Below are positions 1 to 11,031 of a stretch of 64,000 nucleotides of DNA, in pieces. The DNA comes from Bigelowiella natans CCMP2755 (taxonomy: Eukaryota; Cercozoa; Chlorarachniophyceae): positions 1 through 64,000 of the forward strand of contig ADNK01001400.1 in assembly GCA_000320545.1 (NCBI GenBank), given 5' to 3'. A program made the position numbers and the translations under genes. Position 1 is the first letter of the stretch. Each line of letters begins with the position of its first letter. The notes under the pieces are model-generated. The model worked only from the letters and a program-made list of their open reading frames with translations. It was not told the origin of the DNA and made no database searches.

Positions 1-37
<37 letters not shown>

Positions 38-164
38 TACTTCCACAACCTGGATATATGAATACCTTCGATAGTTCCCGTCTTCCGCATCTTCTTTTTT
101 TTTTAAATTTCTTCCTTCCTTGTCTCTCCCCCCCCCCCCCCTTTTTCTCTTCCCCCTCTTCAAG

Positions 165-313
165 AAGGGTACAAGAGCCTCCGCCTTATCCACTTCTTCA
201 CCACGGGTACGGATGAGGTCAAGTGTTGGACAATACGAAATGGGTAATCATAGATGTCGTTGTGCTTTCTGCTGCTGGCTGCTACAACTATTACCACATA
301 CTCGTATTGCTAT

Positions 314-369
<56 letters not shown>

Positions 370-1005
370 ACTTATGTATTTGTATAAAAGTTTATAAATC
401 TCGTGAAATATATGCTTTGAATCACTAACAAGCGATCGGCTGGAAGACACCCGCACACACACACCCGCACACACACACACACACACACCGTATCTACTTC
501 AGCACAAACGCACAGCGAGCTGCAGGCACGATACACTCCGACATGGAAAGGGGTGAGTAAGCGATACAAACACTTCTATTCTCGCCCTATCATTGTCACG
601 TGACCGGGGCGAAGGCCCTTGTATGCGACCATATACTTCAATAGACCGTCACGCACGATGTCTTCTCAGGCTTCATCTGTGCGGAAACAATGCACTATAG
701 GGACTTCCACAGGTTTTGATTCATATCAACTCCTCTTTATCATACTCGTCATTATCCAACAAGCGGTGCTATTGCTCGTTCCGCATTAAGCTTTCCTCCT
801 CCCCCCCCCCCCCCTCTCCCAAAAAAAACAAATGTTCCATATCTCTTCCTTCGTCTCCTTTCGTGATCTTTGATCTACCCTCTAAATACAGGCTGGGGTC
901 GGAGGCAGAAGTGACTAAAGCTGGGTTGAAGGCCATGCAAGGTAGTAATAGCACGATGCAGCAGCACCAGCAGGAGGAGGAGGAAGAGGAGGAGGAGAAC
1001 AGGGC

Positions 1006-1047
<42 letters not shown>

Positions 1048-1184
1048 GAGAGTGCTGGTGGGACTTTGAATCACCCTCTATGACCTTTCTCTTCTTTTCA
1101 CCAGGGAAAAATTACATCGTTGAGGATGGGGATATAATCTTCTTCAAATTCAACGCGGCTGGAGGAAGCAAAAAGAAGAAATAG
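165..1184 (+). CDS. OLA1: Obg-like ATPase 1 (YchF/OLA1 family), C-terminal part, 5' end outside the window
   Basis: Five exons join in phase: 165-243, 503-552, 670-712, 892-941 and 1105-1184, giving the last 99 residues. Read in order they show the hallmark OLA1 tail: FFTTGTDEVKCWTIRNG, then TNAQRAAGTIHSDMERG, GFICAETMHYRDF, LGSEAEVTKAG and finally GKNYIVEDGDIIFFKFN followed by a lysine-rich end. This is the TGS domain of the family; the GTP/ATP-binding G domain and helical domain must lie before position 1. OLA1/YchF proteins are cytosolic P-loop ATPases linked to translation and stress control. All introns begin GT and end AG; they carry (GT)n, (CA)n and (GA)n repeats. The match is close to universal family residues, so the identification is firm. 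Exon boundaries are my reading; the first acceptor (about 164) is the least certain. Confidence 0.93.
305..490. repeat. (TG)n and (CA)n microsatellites in an OLA1 intron
   Basis: A pure TG/GT run with a short CGCGCG tail lies at about 309-367, and an imperfect CA run at about 454-488. A GT run also fills 1-30. All sit in introns between recognised OLA1 exons. The simple-sequence reading frames they produce are not genes. Confidence 0.9.
1010..1044. repeat. (GA)n microsatellite in the last OLA1 intron
   Basis: A pure AG run lies between the donor at 942 and the acceptor at 1104. It follows a GGA/GAG-rich stretch that makes an artefactual poly-Glu frame. Confidence 0.9.
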
Positions 1185-2046
1185 TAACAACAGGCGTCAA
1201 GAGATATATCCTATGATCGGGCCGCAAACCACTTCGCATCCGAGTCGAGCCGCACCCAAGAAACCGTACGACACGTGGTAAGAAGCAATTTTTACACGAT
1301 GGCTGACCATGCAATTAAGAATCCTCAGCGATGCGTTTATTTGAGCCGTCGTGGTAGCTATGTAACGGGCTAGCGGGCTTGTATGGTGATTTGTGCTAGT
1401 CTCTAGAGTCTAGCAGTTTCCAAAGTTTATTTGTACGCTCGTTTTATCTCAGCGGATGCACATGTGCTACGCTACGCTGAACTTCAAATAGCGTCAGTGC
1501 GGGATGCGCTGCAAGGGCTTGTGTCCGTGCGTGCGTGGCGCCCATTCGTATGCGCTGCCATGGTTTCGTCGTATGCATAGCAGCGCTATCTAGCTACATG
1601 CTTGTTAGCTGTGTGGCACGAACCCCTATACTACCTAGCACATTAGCAATAAATAGCGTGACGTGATAATAGCAAGTAAACTAAAGTCAAAAGTCGTAGA
1701 TGTGCAGAAATAGTAAGTTATAGCTGCACGTTTAGATGTTATTAGCGCGGCAGGCAATTGCAGGCAGTAAATGTATCGTGTGGGGCGTGGATACCAGGGT
1801 ATCAGATACATGATGGTACAAATACAACGCTGTATTCCATAAAAATTCTGCTATGTACAGTTGAAAATTTTTGAGGCGGCGTACAAGCGGAAAATGGCTC
1901 TCTCATGCGTACGCAAAGTCACTTCATCCGCAAGCTGATAAATAGATCGCCTGCTGCTACTTACATTTCACTACATCAATAGTCTACTGGTTTTTTCTGC
2001 TGTCTGCAATTTATTCGTTGATAAAGTACAAGCTCCCCATAACCAA
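1185..2046. other. Intergenic, no gene seen
   Basis: This lies between the 3' ends of the converging OLA1 and F-box genes. It has scattered TAG, CTAG and TGCATG words and no open frame of note. The last part (about 1940-2046) is probably 3' untranslated sequence of the F-box gene. Confidence 0.6.
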
Positions 2047-3459
2047 TCATCCTGAACAATACTTCACGTCATCATCCCAGGCAAACATCGCAGGAGGGAC
2101 GTATTTCGTTCCGTGTCTGAGAAAGTGGAGCTCCGCGCGGATTTTGTCGCGCCAATCGCAAAAGGTTTTATCGTCACTAAAACTCCAGAGAAGCTTGAAG
2201 GTTGTGTTGTGGATCGTAAATACTCGGTTATGGCCTTCCGAGCCGATCAGATTGTTCGCCTGGGGGGGGTTTCTATTTAGCTTCCCAATCTCTGCTACAG
2301 GGTCTGCAAATGCATGAAGCTGACTCTCTTTCCGAATGGGAAATGTGGCAATGATAGTAGAGCGTGGTCCGCGTGCTTTCGCAATGATTAAACCGCAGCT
2401 TCCTGTATTCTCATTTTGCTTGATGTAGCTCCAGCACCGTCTCTCCCACCCCCTCCACCTCTGGTCGGGAACGGTCTCGACGAAGTGCCTGTCGATGTAG
2501 ACGTTGGTAAGATTCATCTTCCGTAGCTTCTCGAACCGCTTGACATAGCATTTTTCAATGGCAAGTGCTCGCTGGTACTGATCCTTCCACGGGACCTTCA
2601 TCTTAGCAGCCCTAGCAGCTCTCCATGTAGTCCATTGTTTCTTTTCGCGCGCGAGCGACGCCATTGCGAGCTGCCGGGCCCCTCGTATGCGCCACTGCCG
2701 CTGGCAGCACCGCCTCCTCCAAAGCGCACAACTTATGCACATTTTTCTCAATGTCTTGCAGGACAGGGCAAGATCGCCGACAGATCTATCGTCAAGGAAG
2801 CTAGCAATCATGCATTGAGTATGTAAGGGGACCTTGAATAGCATGGGCCGCACTTGCACTGCCATGATCTGCTCGTGGCCTTTATTGGTCGCTACTTTCC
2901 AGCGCATTGGTGGATTTTCTACTGCTGCTGGCGTCGAAGGGTGGGAGGAAAGTTGATGTGAGGAGAGATGAGAAAAGTTGCTCGAGTCGCCTACTATCGT
3001 GCTCTCGGAAATATGGAATTGCTTCAGCTTCTTCAACGCAGATGCTGCATCATTAAAGTTTCCGTTCGACTGGTTGATTTCACTGACACTGCCGCTCCCT
3101 TCCTCCTTCCTCTTTTTGGCCCTCTTTTGCCTGAAGAACAATTATTGTGAGCCGGCGGCCACAAGAACCACATTCGGAAGACAACACCTGTTTCTCCTGG
3201 AGTTTTTCTCGAAGCTGTTGTTCTTCTCTTCGCTTTTCGATACGCGCCGATCTTTTAACTCAAGGCGAGACGTTTGATTCGCGCCCATGTACTTTGAAAG
3301 TGGACGCTCCGCCTGGCGTCGATTCGGGCACTCGGAATATGGAAGCGTTCTGAGAGGGCAGAGGTAAAGGGCATTTAGGAATCGCGACATCACATGTGTT
3401 CGCGTATTCTTTAAATTATAGGCCATTTTTTTACTTACGGAAAAGAACTGCTGCTGCAT
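2047..3459 (-). CDS. F-box protein with a PH-like C-terminal region
   Basis: The main exon is 2047-3130 (361 codons to the stop). It has a Ser-rich N-part, then an F-box-like segment (MLFKVPLHTQCMIASFLDD... LALSCKTLRKMC...W) near codons 95-140, an Arg/Lys/Trp-rich middle, and a C-terminal half with a pattern like a PH domain (beta strands, then CDWRDKIRAEL as the terminal helix). F-box proteins usually recruit substrates to SCF ubiquitin ligases; the substrate is unknown. Upstream, 3186-3251 encodes a coiled-coil-like, Glu/Gln/Lys-rich exon (RIEKRREEQQLREKLQEKQ) that joins in phase. At 3439-3459 there is an ATG followed by MQQQFFS and a strong GTAAGT donor. The link between these two 5' pieces is not resolved, so the start is provisional. 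PH and F-box are pattern calls, not search results. Confidence 0.5.
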
Positions 3460-4263
3460 ATCCAGCCTGTCGGTGCTTCTTCGTTGCTTCCTTGCTCTAA
3501 GGAGGAAATCTAGGCAATTTTGTGTCTTCTATCATAGATGGACCTTGTCGCTGATACGAGTTCCCTATCGTCAAACACTCATACCCCACCCTCTGTCGCC
3601 GCTTTGTACAGGCTAAGAAAAGAATCCACAATTTCGGATATTCTGATGATGTTTTTTGGTCTCATATTTCGCAACAACTGTAACAACACTGTTGCGCCGT
3701 GCTTGTGCCTGCGACTAACTCCCTCCCAGACGCAGCCGGCGACATTCGTGCATTGAGAAGCAGCAAGGGACTCAGATAGAAACCCCAATCTCGGCGCCCT
3801 CGCTTGCTCGTGCAGACCCTGTTCAACAAGATCCTTCGCCATTCTCCCCCGAACAATCCATCTCGTCTCTGCGCATCAGAACTTCGAGGCCATACCCTTC
3901 TCCCGCGAGTCGCTTGGGACGGACGGTTGATTCTCTCTTCAGCAGGTGGGTCGCAGAATACTTTTGGGCCCCTAGCGTCTACTCTCATGTGCTCGATCCT
4001 GTGCACGGAGTGCAAGTTGTAACTGTATGAGCGATAATTCACAAGTGATTGGGGTTTGTAGCCTCTTGCTTGCTCTTGTCTGGAATTTCATGCAACTCAC
4101 GCGACTGTACCATATCATTTTTTAGTATTTCTTATTTTGTTTGTATATACTGTGGCAGCGCATTCACCGATCTTTATCGCAGCAAGCTCCGTCACCGCAA
4201 GCTGAAATAGGGTATCGCAATCCTTGATATTGGGGATCAAGTGAGAGATTTCCACACTACGAT
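3460..4263. other. Divergent intergenic region between the F-box and SWIB genes
   Basis: The two genes point away from each other, so this roughly 800-bp stretch should hold both promoters. It has weak overlapping frames on both strands with no recognisable protein and no consensus element that I can defend. Confidence 0.5.
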
Positions 4264-5222
4264 ATGTACGTACCAACCGATGAAGAGCTGGCAGCAGCTG
4301 TGAAAAGTTTCCTAAAAAATGCGGATCTCGAAACCGTGACGTCTAAACGAATCCGTAAGGGACTTGAGGCCAAGTTTAAGTGCAAACTCAAGGCACGTAA
4401 AGGCTTCATTGAGAAGGCGGCTTTGGCCGAGATGGAGAGGATGGAAAACGAAACGTCAAAGCGTGAGGAGGAAAAGAAGGTGGATCGGGACGAGGACAGT
4501 GATGAGGAAGAAGATTCCGATGACCAGCCTATTGCACCTCGCAAGCGCCCAGTCAAGTCACAGAAAGCGCCAGCTAAGAAGCCAGCTAAGGCAGAAGTCA
4601 CTACGATCATGGAGAATGGGGTAAACGATTGTCATATTTCTATTCTGAATCTCTCTTGATCATCATCGTCATCATCGTCATCATCGTCATCACTATCATC
4701 CATACTTCACCAAGGTATTCTACTCTCGAACTGGACGGCCACAAAGAAAAAGCCAAGCAAAGAAGCAGATTGCTGCTCAAATGCGACGATCACGCAAACG
4801 CACAACGTCAGCTGAAAGCGGAGGGAGTTCTGATGGTAAGAAGAAGCGCAAAAATGGGTTTTCGAAGCCGATGGCTGTAACCTCCCAATCTCTTCGGAAT
4901 TTCCTCGGGAAGGATACAATGCCACGTGGCGAGGCTGCGAAGAAGATATGGGACTACTTGAAAAAGAACTGCGAGCAAAATGAAAAGGACAGAAGGTAGC
5001 ACAGCGGCAGAAAAATAATGGATATGAAGAGCACCAACCCGAATTAACATCACCTTCGAGAACCCACAACTTTCTCTAACTTATAAATGTTTAAAACCTG
5101 TCAGGGAGCGGCTCCTTGATGAGACCTTGAATAACATATTCAAAGTGAAGAAGGTTTCGTATTTTTCTCTTCAGAAACACCTCAGCAAACATATGAAAGA
5201 TCCAGATCTTATCGGGATGTAG
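4264..5222 (+). CDS. DEK_C plus SWIB/MDM2 domain chromatin protein
   Basis: Three exons (4264-4620, 4715-4995, 5105-5222) give 251 residues. Residues 1-60 form a DEK C-terminal-type helical domain (PTDEELAAAVKSFLKNADL...SKRIRKGLEAKF). An acidic/lysine-rich linker follows (EDSDEEEDSDDQP, then basic patches). The C-terminal 80 residues are a SWIB fold: GFSKPMAVTSQSLRNFLG, AKKIWDYLKKN, DETLNNIFKVKKVSYFSLQKHLSKHM. Plant, fungal and protist proteins with this pairing (like yeast Uaf30/Tri1) act in RNA polymerase I transcription or chromatin. A nuclear role is inferred from family and charge. Phases agree at both joins (0, then 2/1), and the SWIB domain is complete only when exon 3 is included. The ATG at 4264 opens the domain directly and is the natural start. 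Confidence 0.9.
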
Positions 5223-5672
5223 GTGTGCTATTATTTTGCAGTAAACACGACCACACGATATCTGTCGGATGCATATGACGATATCGTGAAGCACATGCAC
5301 ACGCACGATGGGCACAAGCTTCACCAACCTGTTGCCTGCACGTCTAGACTTGACGACTTGACCATATGAGACGGAAGTAATGAATAAATTAAACGCTTTC
5401 GATGGTCATCCTAATAGCTATTACTTGGCCATGTGATACACCAATATGCTTATACAATGCAGCGCCGCCCATGCATCAATAGCTAGACAGTGTAGCGACA
5501 TTGTTACCGCCCTCATATAGCGGCACGTATACAGTCATGCTCGATTCATTTATTCTACTTTGCACAAAAAAGCCTTGCCCACATCATCATCATGATGGTC
5601 CGCATCGCGGAATCACATGTCATCATTTACATGCTTGCATGCTTGCGCTGCGTGGACAGCAGTCAGCGTGTG
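5223..5672. other. Intergenic left of the foldback
   Basis: No gene seen. Several TGCATG and GCTAG-type words occur, as in other intergenic stretches here. Confidence 0.5.
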
Positions 5673-5750
5673 ACTGTGAGTGGTTTTTGCCTTTGAACCA
5701 CTCATGGTTCGCGAACTATGAGTGGTTCAAAGGCAAAAACCACTCACAGT
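5673..5750. repeat. Near-perfect 78-bp inverted repeat (foldback)
   Basis: The arm 5673-5705 (33 nt) is the exact reverse complement of 5718-5750. The 12-nt centre (5706-5717) is itself palindromic apart from its outermost pair. Single strands or a transcript would fold into an almost uninterrupted hairpin. It lies about 450 bp past the SWIB gene and about 470 bp from the MORN gene's 3' end, and overlaps no supported exon. It could be a terminal-inverted-repeat mini-element, a small-RNA precursor or a chance foldback of recent origin. Confidence 0.95.
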
Positions 5751-6223
5751 GACTGCCTAAGAGAGAGCCCTAATCACCTAATAAGTAATCGCTCAGCTGC
5801 TTGTAAAGAGCATGGCCAGAAGGGCCTAGGATCGATGTATGTATGCAATGGCGCTAGCTAGTAGAGCATATAGCATATCGATGAAGCAGCACACGAAGAT
5901 GGCGCGGCGCATGTCTATAGAGATGTGCGACTTTACAACTTGTTAGCGCTATATAAACACTACGCAATGGAGATGGATCATTTGCAGCAGGCTAGCAGGC
6001 GCGCGTACATGTGTCGTAGTAGTGCGTGTGTATGCTGTGCATCCATCCGCAAATGTACAAACACGGGATCATGGCTAGCAACGAAATGCATGATGCTTCA
6101 CTGCCGGTATTCATTAACTGTGCCGACAAAGGAGTTTCCAAACAAAGCAGTTCAATTCTGCAACAGATCAGTACCAATGCTCTGCCTTTAGGCTAGAAAC
6201 GAAGCAGTGCATAGATTTGAACA
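5751..6223. other. Intergenic right of the foldback
   Basis: No gene seen. It is rich in GCTAGC, CATATCGATG and GCGCGC-type words. The right end should include the 3' untranslated region of the MORN gene. Confidence 0.5.
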
Positions 6224-8199
6224 TTATTTTTCTTTTTCTTTCTCTAGAGCAGCCTTAGTTTTCTCATCCACTATCTTGATGGTGCAAACGTATTTTTTTC
6301 CGGATGAAACCTTGAAATCGCTCGCAACAGCATCTGTGTCGTCCCATATGTACAACTCTATATCTGTTCCAACGGGCAGACTCTCTGTATCAAATGACAA
6401 TTTGCCCACCCATCCACATCCCTTTTCTTGGCGTACCCGCAGAGTATCAAAAGCTGGAAGTTTCTCAATAACTTTCTCCTTTTTTTCCGAGGCTTTCTTT
6501 CGTCTCCTCACTTTTTTAGGCTGGTCATCTTCAGCTGGAGATTCGGGTTTCTTTTTAATTTTTATCTTCATTTCCCCTTTTACATCGACGGGCCCGGCAA
6601 CAATAAATATAGGCTTATCAGGGTCATAAGAGCTGCGAACAGTTTGCAAGAACTCAGGGGAGAGCTTTGGGGTGACTTCTTTCACGCTATCTCCAAACTC
6701 AAACACCAGATCCTCGTCGTCGTTTTCCTCGCATTTGACTTTGCCGGACATGCAAAGTGTTCGACCGGACTCGAAGAGGTTGAACGACCCATCGTAGTGG
6801 CAAGCCACTATGCACGGCTCGAACGCCTGTTCGGGTAGGAGTATGTGAGGCTTCTCCACCCGTGACAACACTGTTTCTATCTTGGACCCAGCAGCAGGGG
6901 GCTCCTGCGTCGCCTCCCCTTTAATCTCGGATTCCTTCTCCACTTCTTCCGGGTTCGTTGTCTCCTGTCCTTCCTTAGCCTCCTCCCCCTCCCTCTCTGC
7001 ACGAAGGGCCATGCAGAGGAACCAGGATTCCTTTTCCATCTTACCGTTTATCCAGTTACCATCGTAGACATACCCGGACGACTTGTGCTCCCAGGCACCC
7101 TCACCGTGCCTCCGGTCCTCAAAAAAGGCGCCCTTGTAGACGCTGAATTCCGTATGTTCCTCTGATTCCTCATCTTTCCGGTACTCTGTCTCGACTCCAA
7201 CTCCGTGACGAACTCCTCTACGAACAACCAGGCAGGCCAACTGCTCTCCGTCTGTATCATTCATAGGACTCCATCCCTTCTCATGTTTCAGCCACACGTC
7301 CTTCTTGCAGATGACGTCAAATGGCTGCCCTACTGGGAGAAGGCCGATACAGCGGGAGTGTACAAACGGCTGGGGGTACTTGTTGAAAATCTTCAAAGGC
7401 TTTTCATTTGCCATCCACTTCTCGCTGAGGGCCCACTGTCCTTCGTACGAAAGTTCTCCACTGCTTGTGAGGTACCTTCCCTTTCCACTTGGGTACCCCT
7501 GGCGAAATTCCCCCTCATATTCGTCGCCATTCTTCCATCGTTGCCAGCCTTGACCTTCTTTGTAATTCTCATTGAAGGACCCGCTATACTCTCCGTGGGT
7601 GTCTTGCAATGTACCCTACCAGTGATAACGGACATTTTCACTCACACTCATTTTGTACAGATAATGAAGCACAATAAAATGGAGAGAGATGGAAAGCGAT
7701 ACACATACACTCACACTCGATCGAGTGAATACGCGGTGCTGTGTCGTGTTGTACCTATGTGTACGTGCGTGCGTGCCGCACATTTTTTTTAATCGTTTCA
7801 TTATTTACCTGGCCATGCATGAGTCCCTCGAAGAAGTCACCCTTGTATACACGACCGTCCGCATATTTCCGAATGCCTTTTCCCGTGATCTGCCCGTTTT
7901 TAAATTCCCCTACGTAATAGTTATCATTTCCATCCTGGTCTCCCAGCAAGAGACGGCCCTGTTCATAAAATCGTAGAAGAGATCAAGATCGATGTGATAT
8001 CCAATTCAGAATCTATCGAGATAGTTTGGTAAACACTCACCTTGCCCTCCTTAATGTTGCGCTTGAAACTACCGGCATATGCGAAGAAGGAATTTGAATA
8101 AACATACTCGCCCTCGCCGTGGCGAATATGAACATCATCACCACCCATGCTCTTCATCTTGATCAGATCGCCTTTGTAAGCCCCTGGAAACTCCCACAT
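6224..8199 (-). CDS. MORN-repeat protein
   Basis: Three exons on the minus strand (8041-8199, 7809-7958, 6224-7615) give about 560 residues. The N-terminal 200 residues carry MORN-type units (YKGD..., YAGSFKRNIKEGKG, YVGEFKNGQITGKGIRKYADG, YKGDFFEGLMHGQG, YEGEFRQGYPSGKGRY, YEGQW). More divergent units follow near YKGAFFEDRRHGEGAW. The C-terminal 300 residues are a poorly known region with a Lys/Arg-rich stretch and a KEKEK end. MORN repeats bind membranes or scaffold proteins and are common in cilium/flagellum and cortex proteins of protists. Both introns join in phase 0. A further 18-nt exon at 8299-8316 (MAALDD, donor GTCAGT, acceptor just before 8202) could supply an upstream start. I list the ATG at 8199 because it is certain to be in frame. 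Confidence 0.87.
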
Positions 8200-8316
8200 C
8201 GCCTAAATGAAGCGTAAAATCATTCAAAACGTTCAGGAAAACGCTGAAGACCCAGAACGAGAGCATTTTCTGGGAGGGACATCGACGATTTGACTGACAT
8301 CATCTAGGGCTGCCAT

Positions 8317-8931
8317 ATTTCCCCGGGCTGGAAGCTGCTCGAGGTCCCGGGTTGTGCAGCAACTCAACGGAGGTAGTTTCGGTTACGATCCCACAGCTGC
8401 TGTCCGAGTACGAGAGAGCAGAGTTGTCGTCGGGTTCGTCGGGGCCAAGCAGAAGCACTATTTTTGCCGATAATATCGGAATAAATATTGTCGCAACAGA
8501 AAGACTGCCTGCGTTCAAAACTCGAAACCACACCACTGCGGTTTTTTTGAGCCGGGATTTCGAAAGATTGGGTTTCAAAAAGGTTGTCGCAGAGGTGTGG
8601 CCTCCAGTAATTTCGAACTTCGTTTGAGCCCCTGGTTAGGCTTTTCGAAGAGCAGCTTTCTTCCGGCCACCCCCTTCCTGTGCTCCGCTCCATCGTGGAA
8701 GCTGAGGATCCCCCATGTTAGGGTCTTTCAAGAGGTAATTTAAACGTTTCCATTTTATTCAGTACGGCAAGTTTGGAGACAAAAAATTCAACTCTGTCTT
8801 CGAGAAGTAGGATGAGTACAAAAGAGCAGCTAAATCACATCGGAGGAAGAGAACCTGCTTCCTTTTGAAGCATTTTCTTGTTCTGAGCATCCAACCTTCG
8901 AGAATCTGTTCTATTGTCAATATTTTAATCT
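8317..8931. other. Divergent promoter region between the MORN and LRR genes
   Basis: The genes diverge from here. Open frames on both strands (about 8300-8690) overlap one another and resemble no family I know. I treat the stretch as regulatory and untranslated sequence. Confidence 0.4.
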
Positions 8932-11031
8932 ATGGTGCACTTGGTTCGTTCGTGTTGTACTCCAACAATGTGTCGTAAATTTTCCGATCGCGGTGACAGA
9001 TTTGCTCGGAGGACTTTTGCGACGTTTAAGAAGGCCCCTGGGCGAAGGGCCGAAAAAAAATCATGGAAGAAGTCGTCCTGGAAAGGATACTTTTCAAGAA
9101 TATATTCCCCTGGCCTGAGAAGTATACGAGAAAAACCATTTTTCTTAACCAACATGAGCTGATGAGACATTTTTCTAGGACTTCTTCTCGGAACGTCTAT
9201 GGTCGCTCCCATGTATAGAGGTAATGGTCTTTTTTTTTTTATCGTATGCGTTTGAAATATATGGAATCTGCGACACTTCTCAACCGCATGTATGCTTTCT
9301 TTCGCAGATGAGGACAAGAAGCACCGGTTCCAGCCTGACTTCCGTCGATTCCGGAGTAGTTCACCAAATGCCAAGCAGACGGAGGGAGGAGTTCAGGGGG
9401 CGCACCAGGTAACATTCTCTGACTTTGAAGTTTTCCTATGTCAACTTATTCGCAAATTATTGCTTGAATATTTTATGGCAAAAAAAGACCCCGCGAATGT
9501 CTCAGATGATAATGAAGTTTTTCGGGAAGAGGTGCGTTGGGCTTGCACAACTAGGTACAGCTCCATGTCACCACATTCACAGTATCCCTCTCACATTTAT
9601 TCTCTATATAATCCCAAGGTATGTTCGCTGCCGCTCACAATATCCCTGAGGACGATGAGGCAAAGGAACGCAAGCCGTTCCAAAATCTCGACGACATATT
9701 CAATATGGTACGGATTAGTGAGGAGGAGGTTGGGAAGAAAGAAACAAAACAGTCTTGCCCGTGTTTTTTTGAAGAAATGCATGAATTTAAGCCACATGTC
9801 TTTGCAGGGAGATCGGAAGGGGAAGGTAGAGAGGAAACGGACGGCGGAAGGCACCCCTAGAAAGTCACCTGCGGCTGACTCGCGATCAGCGGCAAGAGCG
9901 CATCCTGAGCAAAAGACAAGTACGGGAGCCACCAACCAGACTCCCCACCCTTCGAAGGAAGATATTATGTACTTCGAGAAGAGAGTCACCAGTGGAGGCG
10001 TTCTCGTCCTTAGATCTGAGGACATAGTAGCAGGCCGCTGGGAGGCACTGTCCTCCTACCTCAAGTACACACCGCGGGTCACGATATTAAGACTGCAGGT
10101 CAAAAATAATCAATTTTGCGTCTTCTTCCTCCTACTCCTCCTCGATGGCATGCATAAATGATATTTTATGGATGGTGCGGACTCACCCATCATACCCACT
10201 CCTCAGGGTGTGGAGATTACGACGAAGGAACTTAATATCATCGGAGCGAGCTTGAAGGAAATAAGGCACATCACCTTTTGCGACAATTCCATAGGCCTTA
10301 ACCAGGTGGGCTGAATTTTCGATGCTACAATCGTTGGATGTGTAAAGCCGTGTGGAGACAGATTACTCACCCATTTATTGCGGTTCTCTCTGTTCGTAAC
10401 TCAGGGGGCTTTCGAAGTGTTGTGTGCAACATTGCTCTGTTGCAGCTTACTGGAGTCGACCTCAATCGTCCGCAACTCGCTCGACGATGAGCACATTCCT
10501 CAAATCGTAGAATTAGTGTCCAAGCACTCCTCTCTGAAGGAGCTCTCTCTCTGTTGGAACGGAATCGGGGACAAGGTAGAAACGCCATGCGCAGAATCGC
10601 CTCAAGCGCCCCTCCGTCCTCCTCTCCACTTGCCCAATTCAATCCATTTTTCGCTTTGTTGTATATTGTCTGTTTTTGATGTACATGTTTGGATGATTAG
10701 GGGGCTTTACACCTCGCGCAAGCATTGGAGGATATGAGCCAGGCTGTCACGTTATCCCTGCGCTTACTCGATTTGAGGTTTGTTGTCTTTCACACCGTTA
10801 GCCGTTGCTAGGGACATACTATATACTACGCCCTCTTGATGGAATGCGATTTGTTTCCTACACGCCAGCTACAACCGAATTGGATCTCTTGGACGTGAAA
10901 AATTGGAAGCTTTCAGAGGGAAGGATTGGCGAAATATGTATGGCGATCCTCTTTGTATTCAATGGAAGCCCCAAGCGGGCGGAGATTGTTCAACTACTAC
11001 CACTGCTGCCACCATACGCACCAAAAGCTAG
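8932..11031 (+). CDS. Leucine-rich-repeat protein (RI-like LRRs), ten exons
   Basis: Exons: 8932-9121, 9179-9220, 9308-9408, 9506-9554, 9619-9707, 9808-10098, 10207-10305, 10405-10575, 10701-10777 and 10869-11031. All phases agree and the total is 423 residues. The N-part is basic and low in complexity. From about residue 200 the protein shows repeated strand-turn units: RVTILRLQ, LKEIRHITFCDNSIGLNQ, SLLESTSIVRNSLDDEHIP, LKELSLCWNGIGDKGALHLAQAL, LSLRLLDLSYNRIGSLGREKL. The Asn and Gly positions fit ribonuclease-inhibitor-type or cilium LRRs. LRRs serve as protein-binding scaffolds; the partner is unknown. Introns 5-9 coincide with repeat edges. Exons 1-4 rest on phase and coding look only, so the start at 8932 is less sure than the LRR half. 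Confidence 0.75.

Noticed and set aside
716-1069. 117-codon plus-strand frame with poly-Glu and Glu-Arg repeats
   Set aside because: It reads through two OLA1 introns and a (GA)n run. The true exon within it is 892-941, confirmed by the OLA1 tail.
8352-8690. Overlapping frames of about 90-110 codons on both strands
   Set aside because: They overlap one another, lack splice partners and lie in the divergent promoter region of the MORN and LRR genes.
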